Shown: positions 15,645 to 22,150 of the stretch, one piece after another
Layout: every line of letters starts with the position of its first letter
Position numbering within the stretch: the first letter of the stretch is position 1
DNA from: Paenibacillus antibioticophila
GTDB taxonomy: Bacteria > Bacillota > Bacilli > Paenibacillales > Paenibacillaceae
Reading direction: 5' to 3'
DNA: 57,963 nt
NCBI RefSeq assembly: GCF_000455265.1
Contig: NZ_HG005139.1
Span: 2,140,350-2,198,312, forward strand
Notes under the pieces: model-generated
Told to the model about the DNA's origin: nothing
Database searches by the model: none
What the model saw: only the letters and a program-made list of their open reading frames with translations
Position numbers and translations under genes: made by a program

Positions 15645-15767
15645 TGGATACGCCTTCTTGGAATAAACTTCTCAAAAATCACTTAATAATCTGTTTAAAA
15701 GCCTTCCACAGTCAGTTTGAACTCCTTGTTTGTCGAGCATTCAATTCTCATTGACTTATGGTTCTTT

Positions 15768-16397
15768 TCAAACCTTTTTTCTCATAATAGCAACGTTACC
15801 TTGTTCCGCCACTTTACTGAATCCGGCTTTTTCAAATAGCCGGGCCGGGCCGATGAAATCGAAAGTTTCACGTTGGAGGCGTAGGTGAGGATACCCCTCA
15901 ATTACATCAAAGCCTTTTGCCTTCGCATCCTCGCACACATGAGTAAGCAAAGCGGTGGCAATACCTTTACCGCGATAATTCGGAGCAATCTCAAAGCATA
16001 ACACAGACTTAATCCTCTTATTGGGACTATCTTTATACGCATTTCTGATCTCTTCACCGATACCAAGTGTCGTATAATTTTCCTTATCGTTAGCATTACA
16101 CCAACCGATAGATACGCCACTTTCAAGTGCCAAGTAACCCTGCAAATCACCGTTAAAAATTTGCTGTTCAGCAATTTTTCGGAGCGTCGACTTGAAACTA
16201 GGTATGTCGCGAGGCATGACTCCAGGGTTTGCCTCAATTAATCCGAATAGTTCAGTTTTCTCCTGCTCCATAGTCATTTGAGGTCGGCAACAGAAGCACG
16301 GCTGCATAGGAGAATTGTCAGTAAACGCTCGATTGTCGAAAAAATCAAAAAAGTCTTCGGAAAGAGCCGGGGTGAGAGGTTTGATTTCAAGCTTCAT
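15768..16397 (-). CDS. GNAT N-acetyltransferase, cassette gene
   Basis: This 209-residue protein has a GNAT core: LCFEIAPNYRGKGIATALL (acetyl-CoA loop with R/Q-x-x-G-x-G/A pattern), HVCEDAKAKGFDVIEGYPHL and ARLFEKAGFSKV. A cysteine-rich N-terminal stretch (MQPCFCCRPQM) is typical of a YoaP-like GNAT subgroup in Bacillota. The start at 16397 has AGGAGG 9 nt upstream. It is unrelated to the duplicated GNAT cassettes in the same array. Substrate unknown; small-molecule detoxification is a common role. Confidence 0.83.
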   Translation of the reverse strand: MKLEIKPLTPALSEDFFDFFDNRAFTDNSPMQPCFCCRPQMTMEQEKTELFGLIEANPGVMPRDIPSFKSTLRKIAEQQIFNGDLQGYLALESGVSIGWCNANDKENYTTLGIGEEIRNAYKDSPNKRIKSVLCFEIAPNYRGKGIATALLTHVCEDAKAKGFDVIEGYPHLRLQRETFDFIGPARLFEKAGFSKVAEQGNVAIMRKKV

Positions 16398-16489
16398 AAT
16401 GGTTATCCTCCTGCGTTCAATTATTATATAATCCCATGAACTTAAAGCGCTTAATCTTGATTTTGTAATATTACTGTACTGCGTATCTT

Positions 16490-16640
16490 TCCGATAACGT
16501 CTACTGTATTCACGACCCCGGCGAAGCCGGGGTGTCCGGCTGCATCAACCTCCCTGTATATGTATAGCCGCTCCGAATTCACTTCTAGCTCCGGCCGGAC
16601 CAAGGGCGCACGCCCGACGCGTGAATATGATGTTATGGGT
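16490..16640 (-). repeat. attC-like repeat 8
   Basis: It runs from TCCGATAAC (16490-16498) to GTTATGGGT (16632-16640), 151 bp, with arms GTATTCACG / CGTGAATAT. Its centre carries a short CCCCGGC/GCCGGGG hairpin and shares the segment GAATTCACTTCTAGC with repeat 3. Confidence 0.75.
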
Positions 16641-16876
16641 TGTTCGTAGCGGGGCTACTTCGACTGTTCGTTCGGCTCAAATCCAGTCAGTTCCCTATCG
16701 GGAACGGTCCATTGTATCTTCGAATAAGCCATCTACATTTCAATTAGTCAGTTTCCGGAGGAAACGTTCTTCCTCCTCAGCTTGACCGCCCTAACCCATT
16801 CATGAACCGTAAAGGATTCTACCTCTTCCTTCTTGTAGCTCTTTATACTCTTTAGGCTCTTTCCCCGCTATGGATT
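16641..16876. other. Non-coding or decayed cassette
   Basis: About 236 bp between repeats 8 and 10 contain no credible gene on either strand. Near 16790-16807 the sequence AACCCATTCATGAACC looks like a cassette end plus repeat arm from which about 14 bp were lost. It would pair with the cassette start TTATGGGTT. This region is probably two decayed cassettes fused. Gene-less cassettes are common in sedentary integrons. Confidence 0.45.
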
Positions 16877-17045
16877 TCCTATAACGTTATTGTATTCATG
16901 AACCTTCACTGGCTTAAGGGGCGCAAGCCCCGGGTCCGACGGACTTAGCCAGTGCAGGGTTGTCTGCTGATTCCGCTTCCTTGATATGCCCCTTTGCAGA
17001 CCAAGGCCCCGTTAGGGGCAGCAGCGTGAATACTATGTTATAGGA
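16877..17045 (-). repeat. attC-like repeat 10
   Basis: It runs from TCCTATAAC (16877-16885) to GTTATAGGA (17037-17045), 169 bp, with arms GTATTCATG / CGTGAATAC (one G-T pair). The central GGCTTAAGGGGC block resembles repeat 7 closely. Number 9 is reserved for the decayed site near 16790-16807. Confidence 0.78.
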
Positions 17046-17132
17046 TGTTCCGGCCTTCTTCGAGCTACTTCTTAATTTTCATATAAGGTTGTATAGTGTG
17101 TTTATTCAGGTCTTTGCATTTTGATTTTCGGG

Positions 17133-17284
17133 TTTTCATCGTCTTGTAGATATGGTATCATTTGTATAAGAAAAACCGAGTGCTACGAACACTCGGCTAT
17201 ACAATTGGCTTGGATGGTTTATTCCCTTTTAAGTTACAGACAATAAAAACCCACCTCTGGCGCTAACCTTAGGGTGGGTTTTTA
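17133..17284 (+). ncRNA. Antisense antitoxin RNA of the type I toxin cassette (with promoter)
   Basis: The promoter is TTTTCA (17133-17138), 17 bp, TATCAT (17156-17161), with a predicted start near 17168. A hairpin (ACCGAGTG loop CACTCGG) follows, then the terminator AAAACCCACC...GGTGGGTTTT around 17246-17282, which overlaps the toxin stop codon. The architecture is identical to the unit at 4864-5017. It runs on the strand opposite to the toxin and to most cassette genes. Confidence 0.65.
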
Positions 17285-17377
17285 CTTTCTCTTGTTGTTA
17301 TTCCCGATGTATGTTAAAAGTGCAAGAATAAACATTCCAAATAGGAACATAATTTGGATTGCATCTTTAACTTCCAT
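17282..17377 (-). CDS. Hol_Tox-type type I toxin, 31 aa, cassette gene
   Basis: The product, MEVKDAIQIMFLFGMFIL then ALLTYIGNNNKRK, is one transmembrane helix with a basic tail. It is preceded by AGGGGGTGAG before the ATG at 17377. It is clearly homologous to the toxin at 5013-5108, and the upstream leader (GGGTGGGCATGGTTTCCC on the minus strand) is shared too. With the antisense RNA it forms a complete type I TA unit occupying one cassette (17038-17519). I expect a membrane-acting toxin repressed by the antisense transcript. Confidence 0.75.
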   Translation of the reverse strand: MEVKDAIQIMFLFGMFILALLTYIGNNNKRK

Positions 17378-17510
17378 GGTCTCACCCCCTTTCGAAGGGA
17401 AACCATGCCCACCCAAGATTCAATTGTACTTCCTTATTCTACCACACATAGCCAGTTCTAGATAGAATGTTTGTTCGGGTTTCATGATTTATATGTAGTT
17501 TGCCGGAATT

Positions 17511-17673
17511 TCCTATAACGTTCAGGCATTCACGAACCCTCACCGGCTTAAGCGCGTAGCGCGGGTCGTCAGACTTAGCCGGTGCAGGGTTGTCCGCTGA
17601 TATCGCTTCTCCGAAAATCCATCTCGCGGACCGAGGGGCGAATGCCCCGATGCGTGAATGCGGTGTTATATGA
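17511..17673 (-). repeat. attC-like repeat 11
   Basis: It runs from TCCTATAAC (17511-17519) to GTTATATGA (17665-17673), 163 bp, with arms GCATTCACG / CGTGAATGC. Its outer ends differ from each other and match the toxin and coiled-coil cassettes respectively. Confidence 0.78.
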
Positions 17674-17705
17674 TGTCCTGGCCATCCTCGAAATCAATAA
17701 CATTA

Positions 17706-18083
17706 TTATCTTTTAGCCGGATGATTTGAGTTCTTAAATCGTCCACTTTGTATTTGTTTATTAAGTTTTTCAAGAGCATCAATTCCGGATGTATCTCCTT
17801 CGATAATCTTATCAAAAAGTTTCCCCATTACATCAGTCTGTTTGTTCTTCTCATATAGTTCTGCTTGTTTGTCTATTTCTATTTTTATTTTTTCTATCTC
17901 TCTAAAAGACTGTTCACGTATCTTCTCAATTTCTGAGTTTTGTTGTTCCCTCAGTTTTTGAATTTCAAGCGTCTGTTGTTCTTTTACTTTTAATAGTTCG
18001 GTCTTTGATTGATGTCTTGCCCCTAAATAAGATAACAATGAAGTTAGTATTGGAACTACAATAGCTACAATGATAGCTTCCAT
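17706..18083 (-). CDS. Small membrane-anchored coiled-coil protein, cassette gene
   Basis: This 125-residue protein has an N-terminal hydrophobic helix (MEAIIVAIVVPILTSLLSYLG). A long charged coiled coil follows, at about residues 25-85 (repeats of KLREQQNSEIEKIREQSF type), then a short basic C-terminus. I do not recognise a family. The layout, a tail inside the cell with a single membrane anchor, resembles small phage or toxin-system membrane proteins of unknown role. The start at 18083 has GGAGGAG 9 nt upstream. It is the only gene of its cassette. Confidence 0.75.
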   Translation of the reverse strand: MEAIIVAIVVPILTSLLSYLGARHQSKTELLKVKEQQTLEIQKLREQQNSEIEKIREQSFREIEKIKIEIDKQAELYEKNKQTDVMGKLFDKIIEGDTSGIDALEKLNKQIQSGRFKNSNHPAKR

Positions 18084-18133
18084 CGAATAAGTCTCCTCCT
18101 CTATTATTTATTAATTAATTTGTTGCCAGGATT

Positions 18134-18309
18134 TCATATAACGTTCATGCATTCACGACGTCACAGCGGCTTAAGGCAGCTTGTCTGCCGGGTGGCGGCT
18201 ACGCCACTTAGCCGGTGGGATGTGTCCACCTGCTACCTCTCCCCCGAAATACCTCGTGCGGATCAAGGAATAGCTTGCTGGCCCGCAGCGTGAATGCGGT
18301 GTTATGTGA
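18134..18309 (-). repeat. attC-like repeat 12
   Basis: It runs from TCATATAAC (18134-18142) to GTTATGTGA (18301-18309), 176 bp, with arms GCATTCACG / CGTGAATGC. Its right 73 bp are the complete counterpart of the truncated repeat 1. Confidence 0.78.
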
Positions 18310-18373
18310 CGTCCCCCTCAACTTCGAATATTCACATAATTCAATAATCAATCTAATATTCTCTTATATTTAT

Positions 18374-18808
18374 TTATAAATGTTTCCGATATCCCTCTAC
18401 ATTTTCCTCTTTGAACCCCAACGATTTATAAAAGGCGTGTGCCTCAACTCGTTGTTCACCAGATACAAATATTATGTAATAACAGTCTCTTTCTCTCGCT
18501 ATTTGTTCAATTTTAATCATTAAATCTCTGCCTATACCCATTCTTCTAGCAGACTTAGCTACCACCACGTTCTCAATGACCATAAATGGCTTGCATTCAC
18601 CAACTAAATCTTGACATACGATTCCCATCAGCGATCCGACGAGTTCATCATCCTGATATGCCCCTAATACAATATAGTCCTTGTTGTTTATTAAGTTAGA
18701 ATATGCATTTATTAGTTTATTTATATTAGTGGGCTTATTTGTAAGTTCTTCATATAATATAGATAATTTTTGAATATCCAATAATTCGATATTCTTAATA
18801 GTTATCAT
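18374..18808 (-). CDS. GNAT N-acetyltransferase, cassette gene (copy 2)
   Basis: The product has 144 residues and is nearly identical to the cassette gene at 11264-11698 (three substitutions), with the same AGGA site 7 nt before the ATG at 18808. Near-identity extends over the whole cassette and part of its repeat, so this is a recent duplication. The array is therefore bounded on both sides by the same cassette. The flanking poly-G of copy 1 (11740-11748) is GGATG here. Acetyl-CoA loop ARRMGIGRDLM; substrate unknown. Confidence 0.85.
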   Translation of the reverse strand: MITIKNIELLDIQKLSILYEELTNKPTNINKLINAYSNLINNKDYIVLGAYQDDELVGSLMGIVCQDLVGECKPFMVIENVVVAKSARRMGIGRDLMIKIEQIARERDCYYIIFVSGEQRVEAHAFYKSLGFKEENVEGYRKHL

Positions 18809-18853
18809 AGTAATTCCTGCTTTCGTTTTTATGTTTTTAATGCAATTAGGATG

Positions 18854-18882
18854 TCATATAACTCACATATTCACGCATTACA
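18854..18882 (-). repeat. attC-like repeat 13 (partial, array edge)
   Basis: TCATATAAC is followed by TCACATATTCACGCATTAC, which matches only the first arm of the other repeats. The second arm and any further cassette are absent, so the array ends here on the right. Confidence 0.55.
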
Positions 18883-19164
18883 CAAACCCATATAATACAA
18901 ACAGTATCTACGCCCCATCCGTTACTTTCTATATACATTCTACCCTACCATATGAATGGAATAATATGACGAAAAACAATAATATTTACTCGCAATAAAT
19001 TCTTTCTTCAGGTAAGCCTATAACCAAGCGAACCAAAGCTATGGCTCCTAGCTTTTCCTGCCTGACTCTCTTCCAGAAACCCTCCACTTTATCACCAGCC
19101 TTCCACTCCGTTATATAATGAAATAATAACGATATAATTCCTTCCCTAAGAGGTGATCATTTCA
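18883..19164. other. Intergenic region right of the array
   Basis: About 280 AT-rich bp hold no integrase, no recognisable remnant of one and no other gene. The last 15 bp contain the AAGAGGTG ribosome-binding site of the MerR-type gene. If a primary recombination site or cassette promoter exists it should be here, read leftward, but I cannot identify one. Confidence 0.4.
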
Positions 19165-19935
19165 ATGAGCACATATAGAACCTCCGAACTCGCCCACATG
19201 GTCGGAATCCATCCCAACACAGTTAGGCTATATGAAGAGCTCCACCTGATCCCTAGACCTGAAAGGAAAAGCAATGGTTATCGCGTCTTTACCGCGCTGC
19301 ATGTCGAGCAGATCAAGCTGGTGAAGCTCGCGCTACAGGTTGAGATTGTGCAGAACGGACTGCGGAAGCAGGCGATGGAGATTATCAAGACATCGGCTTC
19401 CAGCAACTTCAGCAAAGCGATCAGCCTGGCGGAGCAATATTTGCAGCAAATTAAAGAGGAACAGTCCCGCGCGGAAGAAGCCATATCCATCGTCGAAAAG
19501 CTCTTATCCAGAAAAGACGACACACAAGCAACGGACAGCACGGTGGCGTTAACAAGAAAGGAAGCAGCCGATTTGATGCGAATCTCTATGGATGCCCTAA
19601 GAAACTGGGAGCTGAACGGTCTGCTGACAGTAACGCGTAAACATAATGGATATCGCATGTACTCCAATGACGATTTACACCGCTTGAAAATCATCCGCTG
19701 CCTGCGTTGCGCCAACTACTCTTTAGCATCCATTTTGCGCATGCTAAACACCCTCTCCCTGAATCCGGACGCAGATATCCGCGAAATCATCAACACCCCG
19801 GGAGAGAGCGATGACATCATCTCGGTCTGCGACAAACTACTCACGTCCCTACAGAACGCAGAACAGAACGCGCTGACGATACTCGCTCGACTAGAGTTCA
19901 TGAACAAAAATTTTTCCGCAAACCCTCCACTTTAA
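19165..19935 (+). CDS. MerR-family regulator with two DNA-binding domains
   Basis: I choose the ATG at 19165 (MSTYRTSELAHMVGIHPN...), with AAGAGGTG about 9 nt upstream. The 256-residue protein carries a first MerR helix-turn-helix and wing at residues 3-70 (NTVRLYEELHLIP...GYRVF). A coiled linker follows, then a second MerR domain at about 129-185 (ALTRKEAADLMRISMDALRN...GYRMYSNDDLHRL). Two tandem MerR domains in one chain are unusual, since ordinary MerR proteins dimerise to get two. The gene is followed by a terminator and an ABC exporter pair it may control. No metal-binding cysteines are obvious. Confidence 0.83.
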   Translation: MSTYRTSELAHMVGIHPNTVRLYEELHLIPRPERKSNGYRVFTALHVEQIKLVKLALQVEIVQNGLRKQAMEIIKTSASSNFSKAISLAEQYLQQIKEEQSRAEEAISIVEKLLSRKDDTQATDSTVALTRKEAADLMRISMDALRNWELNGLLTVTRKHNGYRMYSNDDLHRLKIIRCLRCANYSLASILRMLNTLSLNPDADIREIINTPGESDDIISVCDKLLTSLQNAEQNALTILARLEFMNKNFSANPPL

Positions 19936-19967
19936 CACCAGACTCTGTTCTGGTGTTATTTTTTTAT
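19934..19967 (+). terminator. Terminator or attenuator between the MerR gene and ABC genes
   Basis: AACACCAGA (19934-19942) pairs with TCTGGTGTT (19949-19957), followed by ATTTTTTT. The ABC ATPase gene begins only 28 bp later, and no promoter fits in between. Expression of the exporter would then need read-through. Confidence 0.75.
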
Positions 19968-19994
19968 TGCACATCAATACAGGAGGGATATTTT

Positions 19995-20729
19995 GTGGAA
20001 ACGACCTTACAAGTAGTAGGCTTATGCAAGTCCTACGGCCAGGTCAAGGCCGTGAACGACATTAACATGGTGGTGAAGCGCGGGGAAGTGTTCGGACTGC
20101 TTGGCGCCAACGGAGCAGGCAAAAGTACGACAATCGAGTGCATTCTAGGCACAAAGAAGAAGGATCGCGGCACGGTGTCCATTCTCGGCATGGATGTCCA
20201 CAAGGATCGCAAGAAGCTGTTCGCAAGGGTCGGCGTTCAGTTTCAGGAGGCCAACTATCAGGATAAAATCAGAGTTTCCGAGCTATGCGAAGTTACGGCC
20301 TCCCTATATAAAGACGCTCGGGACTATGCGGGGCTATTGCAGCAGTTCGGACTTATGGACAAGGTGAAAAATCTGGTCAGCGAGCTGTCCGGCGGCGAAA
20401 AGCAGCGCCTGTTTATCGTACTGGCGCTCATTCCGAACCCGGAGGTCGTGTTTTTGGACGAGTTGACAACCGGTTTGGATGCCAGAGCACGGCGGGATGT
20501 GTGGAGATGCCTCTCCGACCTGAAGGCCAAGGGCCTGACGATTCTGTTGACCTCTCACTTTATGGACGAGGTAGAAGCGCTGTGCGACAACATCATGATT
20601 TTGAAGCAAGGGGAGAGCATTTTCTGCGGTACGGTACAGGAAGCCGTTGAAGCCAGTCCCTATGACAAATTTGAGGATGCATATCTTTGGTATACGGACA
20701 AGGAGGGGTATGAATATGCGGTCATTTAA
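19995..20729 (+). CDS. ABC exporter ATP-binding protein
   Basis: The GTG at 19995 is chosen because AGGAGGG lies 7 nt upstream. The 244-residue ATPase has Walker A GANGAGKST (about residue 40), signature LSGGEKQRL, Walker B VVFLDELTTGLD and the switch His in TSHFMDEVEAL. The first 14 codons of the longer open frame are ignored. It pairs with the ABC-2 permease that overlaps its 3' end by 20 bp. This drug/bacteriocin-type exporter is probably controlled by the adjacent double-MerR protein. Confidence 0.88.
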   Translation: METTLQVVGLCKSYGQVKAVNDINMVVKRGEVFGLLGANGAGKSTTIECILGTKKKDRGTVSILGMDVHKDRKKLFARVGVQFQEANYQDKIRVSELCEVTASLYKDARDYAGLLQQFGLMDKVKNLVSELSGGEKQRLFIVLALIPNPEVVFLDELTTGLDARARRDVWRCLSDLKAKGLTILLTSHFMDEVEALCDNIMILKQGESIFCGTVQEAVEASPYDKFEDAYLWYTDKEGYEYAVI

Positions 20730-21459
20730 AGCCCTGCTAATATCGGAAAGCAAGCTCTCCCTGCGCGGGATGGACATGGTCATCTTCGCCATTTGCATGC
20801 CTATCGTGGTATTGATCGTCTTAGGAGTTATCTTTGGAAATAAACCCGCTTTTGAGGGAGCCGAGTATACGTTCGTCGATCAATCCTTTGGAGCCGTCGC
20901 GACCATTGCAATTTGTGCCGGCGGGGTCATGGGACTCCCGCTGGTCATATCCGAATATCGGAGTCGAAAAATACTCAAGCGATTCAAGGTGACACCTACG
21001 AGCCCTGCCCTGATTCTGGCCGTGCAGGTGGTGAATTACGCGCTTTATTCCATCGTATCGCTCATTCTCGTATTTGTGACGGCCGCCCTCTTTTTTGACT
21101 ATCAATTGCAGGGATCCTGGCTTCATTTTCTGGGAGCGTATCTTCTGATTATGCTGTCAATATTCAGCATCGGGGTCATGGTCGGCGGTCTCGCGCCAAA
21201 CCCGAAAATTGCCGGAGTCATCGCCAGTCTCCTGTATTTTCCGATGCTCATCTTCTCGGGTACGACGCTACCGTACGAAGTGATGCCTGCGGCACTGCAA
21301 AAAATCGCCGATGTTCTGCCTTTAACGCAAGGCATCAAACTGCTGAAAGCAGCCTCGCTTGGGTTGCCGTTGGACATCGTGCTGCTTCCCATCATCATCA
21401 TGATTACAGTAGCCATAGTCTGTACCGCCATTGCTCTGCGTTTCTTCAAATGGGAATAG
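20710..21459 (+). CDS. ABC-2 type exporter permease
   Basis: The ATG at 20710 has AGGAGGGG directly upstream and overlaps the ATPase gene by 20 bp, indicating translational coupling. The 249-residue product (MNMRSFKALLISESKLSLRG...) has six hydrophobic segments. It carries the ABC-2 signature region PKIAGVIASLLYFPMLIFSG followed by TTLPYEVMP. It exports an unknown substrate, by family a drug, lipid or peptide. No further gene follows before the terminator at 21467-21503. Confidence 0.86.
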   Translation: MNMRSFKALLISESKLSLRGMDMVIFAICMPIVVLIVLGVIFGNKPAFEGAEYTFVDQSFGAVATIAICAGGVMGLPLVISEYRSRKILKRFKVTPTSPALILAVQVVNYALYSIVSLILVFVTAALFFDYQLQGSWLHFLGAYLLIMLSIFSIGVMVGGLAPNPKIAGVIASLLYFPMLIFSGTTLPYEVMPAALQKIADVLPLTQGIKLLKAASLGLPLDIVLLPIIIMITVAIVCTAIALRFFKWE

Positions 21460-21466
21460 GGATGAC

Positions 21467-21503
21467 GATAAAAAGCCTGCTGCCGGTTCACGGCAGCAGG
21501 CTT
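21467..21503. terminator. Strong hairpin terminator between convergent genes
   Basis: AAGCCTGCTGCCG (21473-21485) pairs perfectly with CGGCAGCAGGCTT (21491-21503). A T-run follows on the minus strand, so it mainly ends the minus-strand 29-aa peptide gene and may also stop the ABC transcript. Confidence 0.75.
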
Positions 21504-21510
21504 GATACAC

Positions 21511-21600
21511 TTACTTCCCTTCCTGGCGCTGATTAAAGCTTTCCTCCAGGAGTTCTTCAAGCGGACGATAATTTCCGCCCCAATATTCGTATGTCCTCAT
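21511..21600 (-). CDS. Putative 29-residue peptide
   Basis: The minus strand encodes MRTYEYWGGNYRPL followed by EELLEESFNQRQEGK, ending just before the strong minus-strand terminator. The AGAGGG motif lies unusually close to the ATG. The terminator placement supports expression of something here. I recognise no family; the aromatic N-terminus and acidic helix could be a small regulatory or spore peptide. Confidence 0.4.
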   Translation of the reverse strand: MRTYEYWGGNYRPLEELLEESFNQRQEGK

Positions 21601-21645
21601 TCCCTCTTGTATTTTCTAGTTAACCTTCTGATAACTTTGTGTTTA

Positions 21646-22044
21646 TTAAAGCGTCAAGTTAAACCTCGAAGTCGGCTGCAGCTGACTTGAAAGCAACGGA
21701 CTTTGATACCTGGAATAAGGCTGCGTATAAGCGGTGCCCCCCATCCCGGTACCGAGCAGCAACGGCATTAAGGAGAGGGAACTGCTGTTCATTCCGTTGA
21801 AGCTGCCGAAGGGGGACAGATTGGAGGATAACATGAACAAAGGCAGAAGATTTGCCAAATTACCGGAAGACAACCCGCTACTTTGCATTGGGGAAGGGTA
21901 CAACATCCCCGTGAGAAGCGGTGCCAAATATTGATTGAAGGATCTCCCTGCCCCCGTCTCCGTCGTGGTGGTTTGCTTTCCCGTTCCTCCAATGGTTGGA
22001 GAATGATAGATACATGTACAATGCTCCAAAGATCCAATTTGCAT
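21646..22044 (-). CDS. Leu/Ser/Gly-rich protein of unknown function under BlaI-type operator
   Basis: The ATG at 22044 has AAAGGATGG 5 nt upstream. The 132-residue product begins MQIGSLEHCTCIYHSPTIGG and continues with low-complexity hydrophobic/Ser-rich sequence (NLANLLPLFMLSSNLSPFG, LSLMPLLLGTGMGG). It has no clear transmembrane architecture and no family I know. Upstream, at 22088-22105, is an 18-bp dyad identical to the one in front of the BlaI-like gene (24166-24183), so it is probably a member of that regulon. The stop region at 21646 has no good terminator. Confidence 0.55.
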   Translation of the reverse strand: MQIGSLEHCTCIYHSPTIGGTGKQTTTTETGAGRSFNQYLAPLLTGMLYPSPMQSSGLSSGNLANLLPLFMLSSNLSPFGSFNGMNSSSLSLMPLLLGTGMGGTAYTQPYSRYQSPLLSSQLQPTSRFNLTL

Positions 22045-22087
22045 AATAACCATCCTTTCTAATATAGATTAAATGAATTCGTTAAAA

Positions 22088-22105
22088 AGACTATGTTTAT
22101 AGTCT
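22088..22105. promoter_or_regulatory. BlaI-type operator, copy 1
   Basis: AGACTATGTTTATAGTCT is an inverted repeat (AGACTAT / ATAGTCT), 44 bp upstream of the 22044 start. It is identical to 24166-24183. Confidence 0.65.
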
Positions 22106-22150
22106 ATTGAAGCATATTAATGCATTCACTCGCCATAACGAGCAAAAGCA

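Larger units (their letters stand above)
11126..18882 (-). mobile_element. Integron-like gene-cassette array (attC-like repeats, about 10 cassettes)
   Basis: Thirteen full or partial palindromic repeats alternate with short single-gene units. Reading the minus strand, each cassette starts G^TTA..., carries one gene, and ends ...TAAC followed by its repeat. The first 17 nt of a cassette are reverse-complementary to its last 17 nt: TmrB 11903-11919/12471-12487 (14 matches), TA 12666/13291-13307 (15), Nudix 13369/13919-13935 (14), DinB 14083/14633-14649 (16), HD 14800/15470-15486 (15), GNAT 15637/16481-16497 (15), type I toxin 17038/17502-17518 (15), coiled coil 17666/18125-18141 (15). Ends do not match like this across a repeat. 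A mismatch at two fixed positions recurs in most pairs. No integrase gene is in the window. Gene content (GNAT, Nudix, TA, HD) is typical of sedentary integrons. Confidence 0.8.

Noticed and set aside
15425..15682. Open frame of 85 codons across repeat 7 on the minus strand, and a similar 135-codon frame at 14384-14791
   Set aside because: They run through palindromic repeat DNA, have no ribosome-binding site and overlap better genes; they are chance frames of GC-rich repeats.
11126..18882. Repeats as a CRISPR array
   Set aside because: Repeats are 77-194 bp with genes of 0.3-0.7 kb between them, and no cas genes are present.
11126..18882. Repeats as ordinary mobile hairpins (MITE or bcr-type) inserted between genes
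   Set aside because: A mobile hairpin should have matching ends of its own and target duplications. Here the matching ends belong to the intervening gene units and differ across each repeat.
18883..19164. Hidden integrase or attI at the right array edge
   Set aside because: No frame of useful length and no recombinase-like residues; only AT-rich non-coding sequence.
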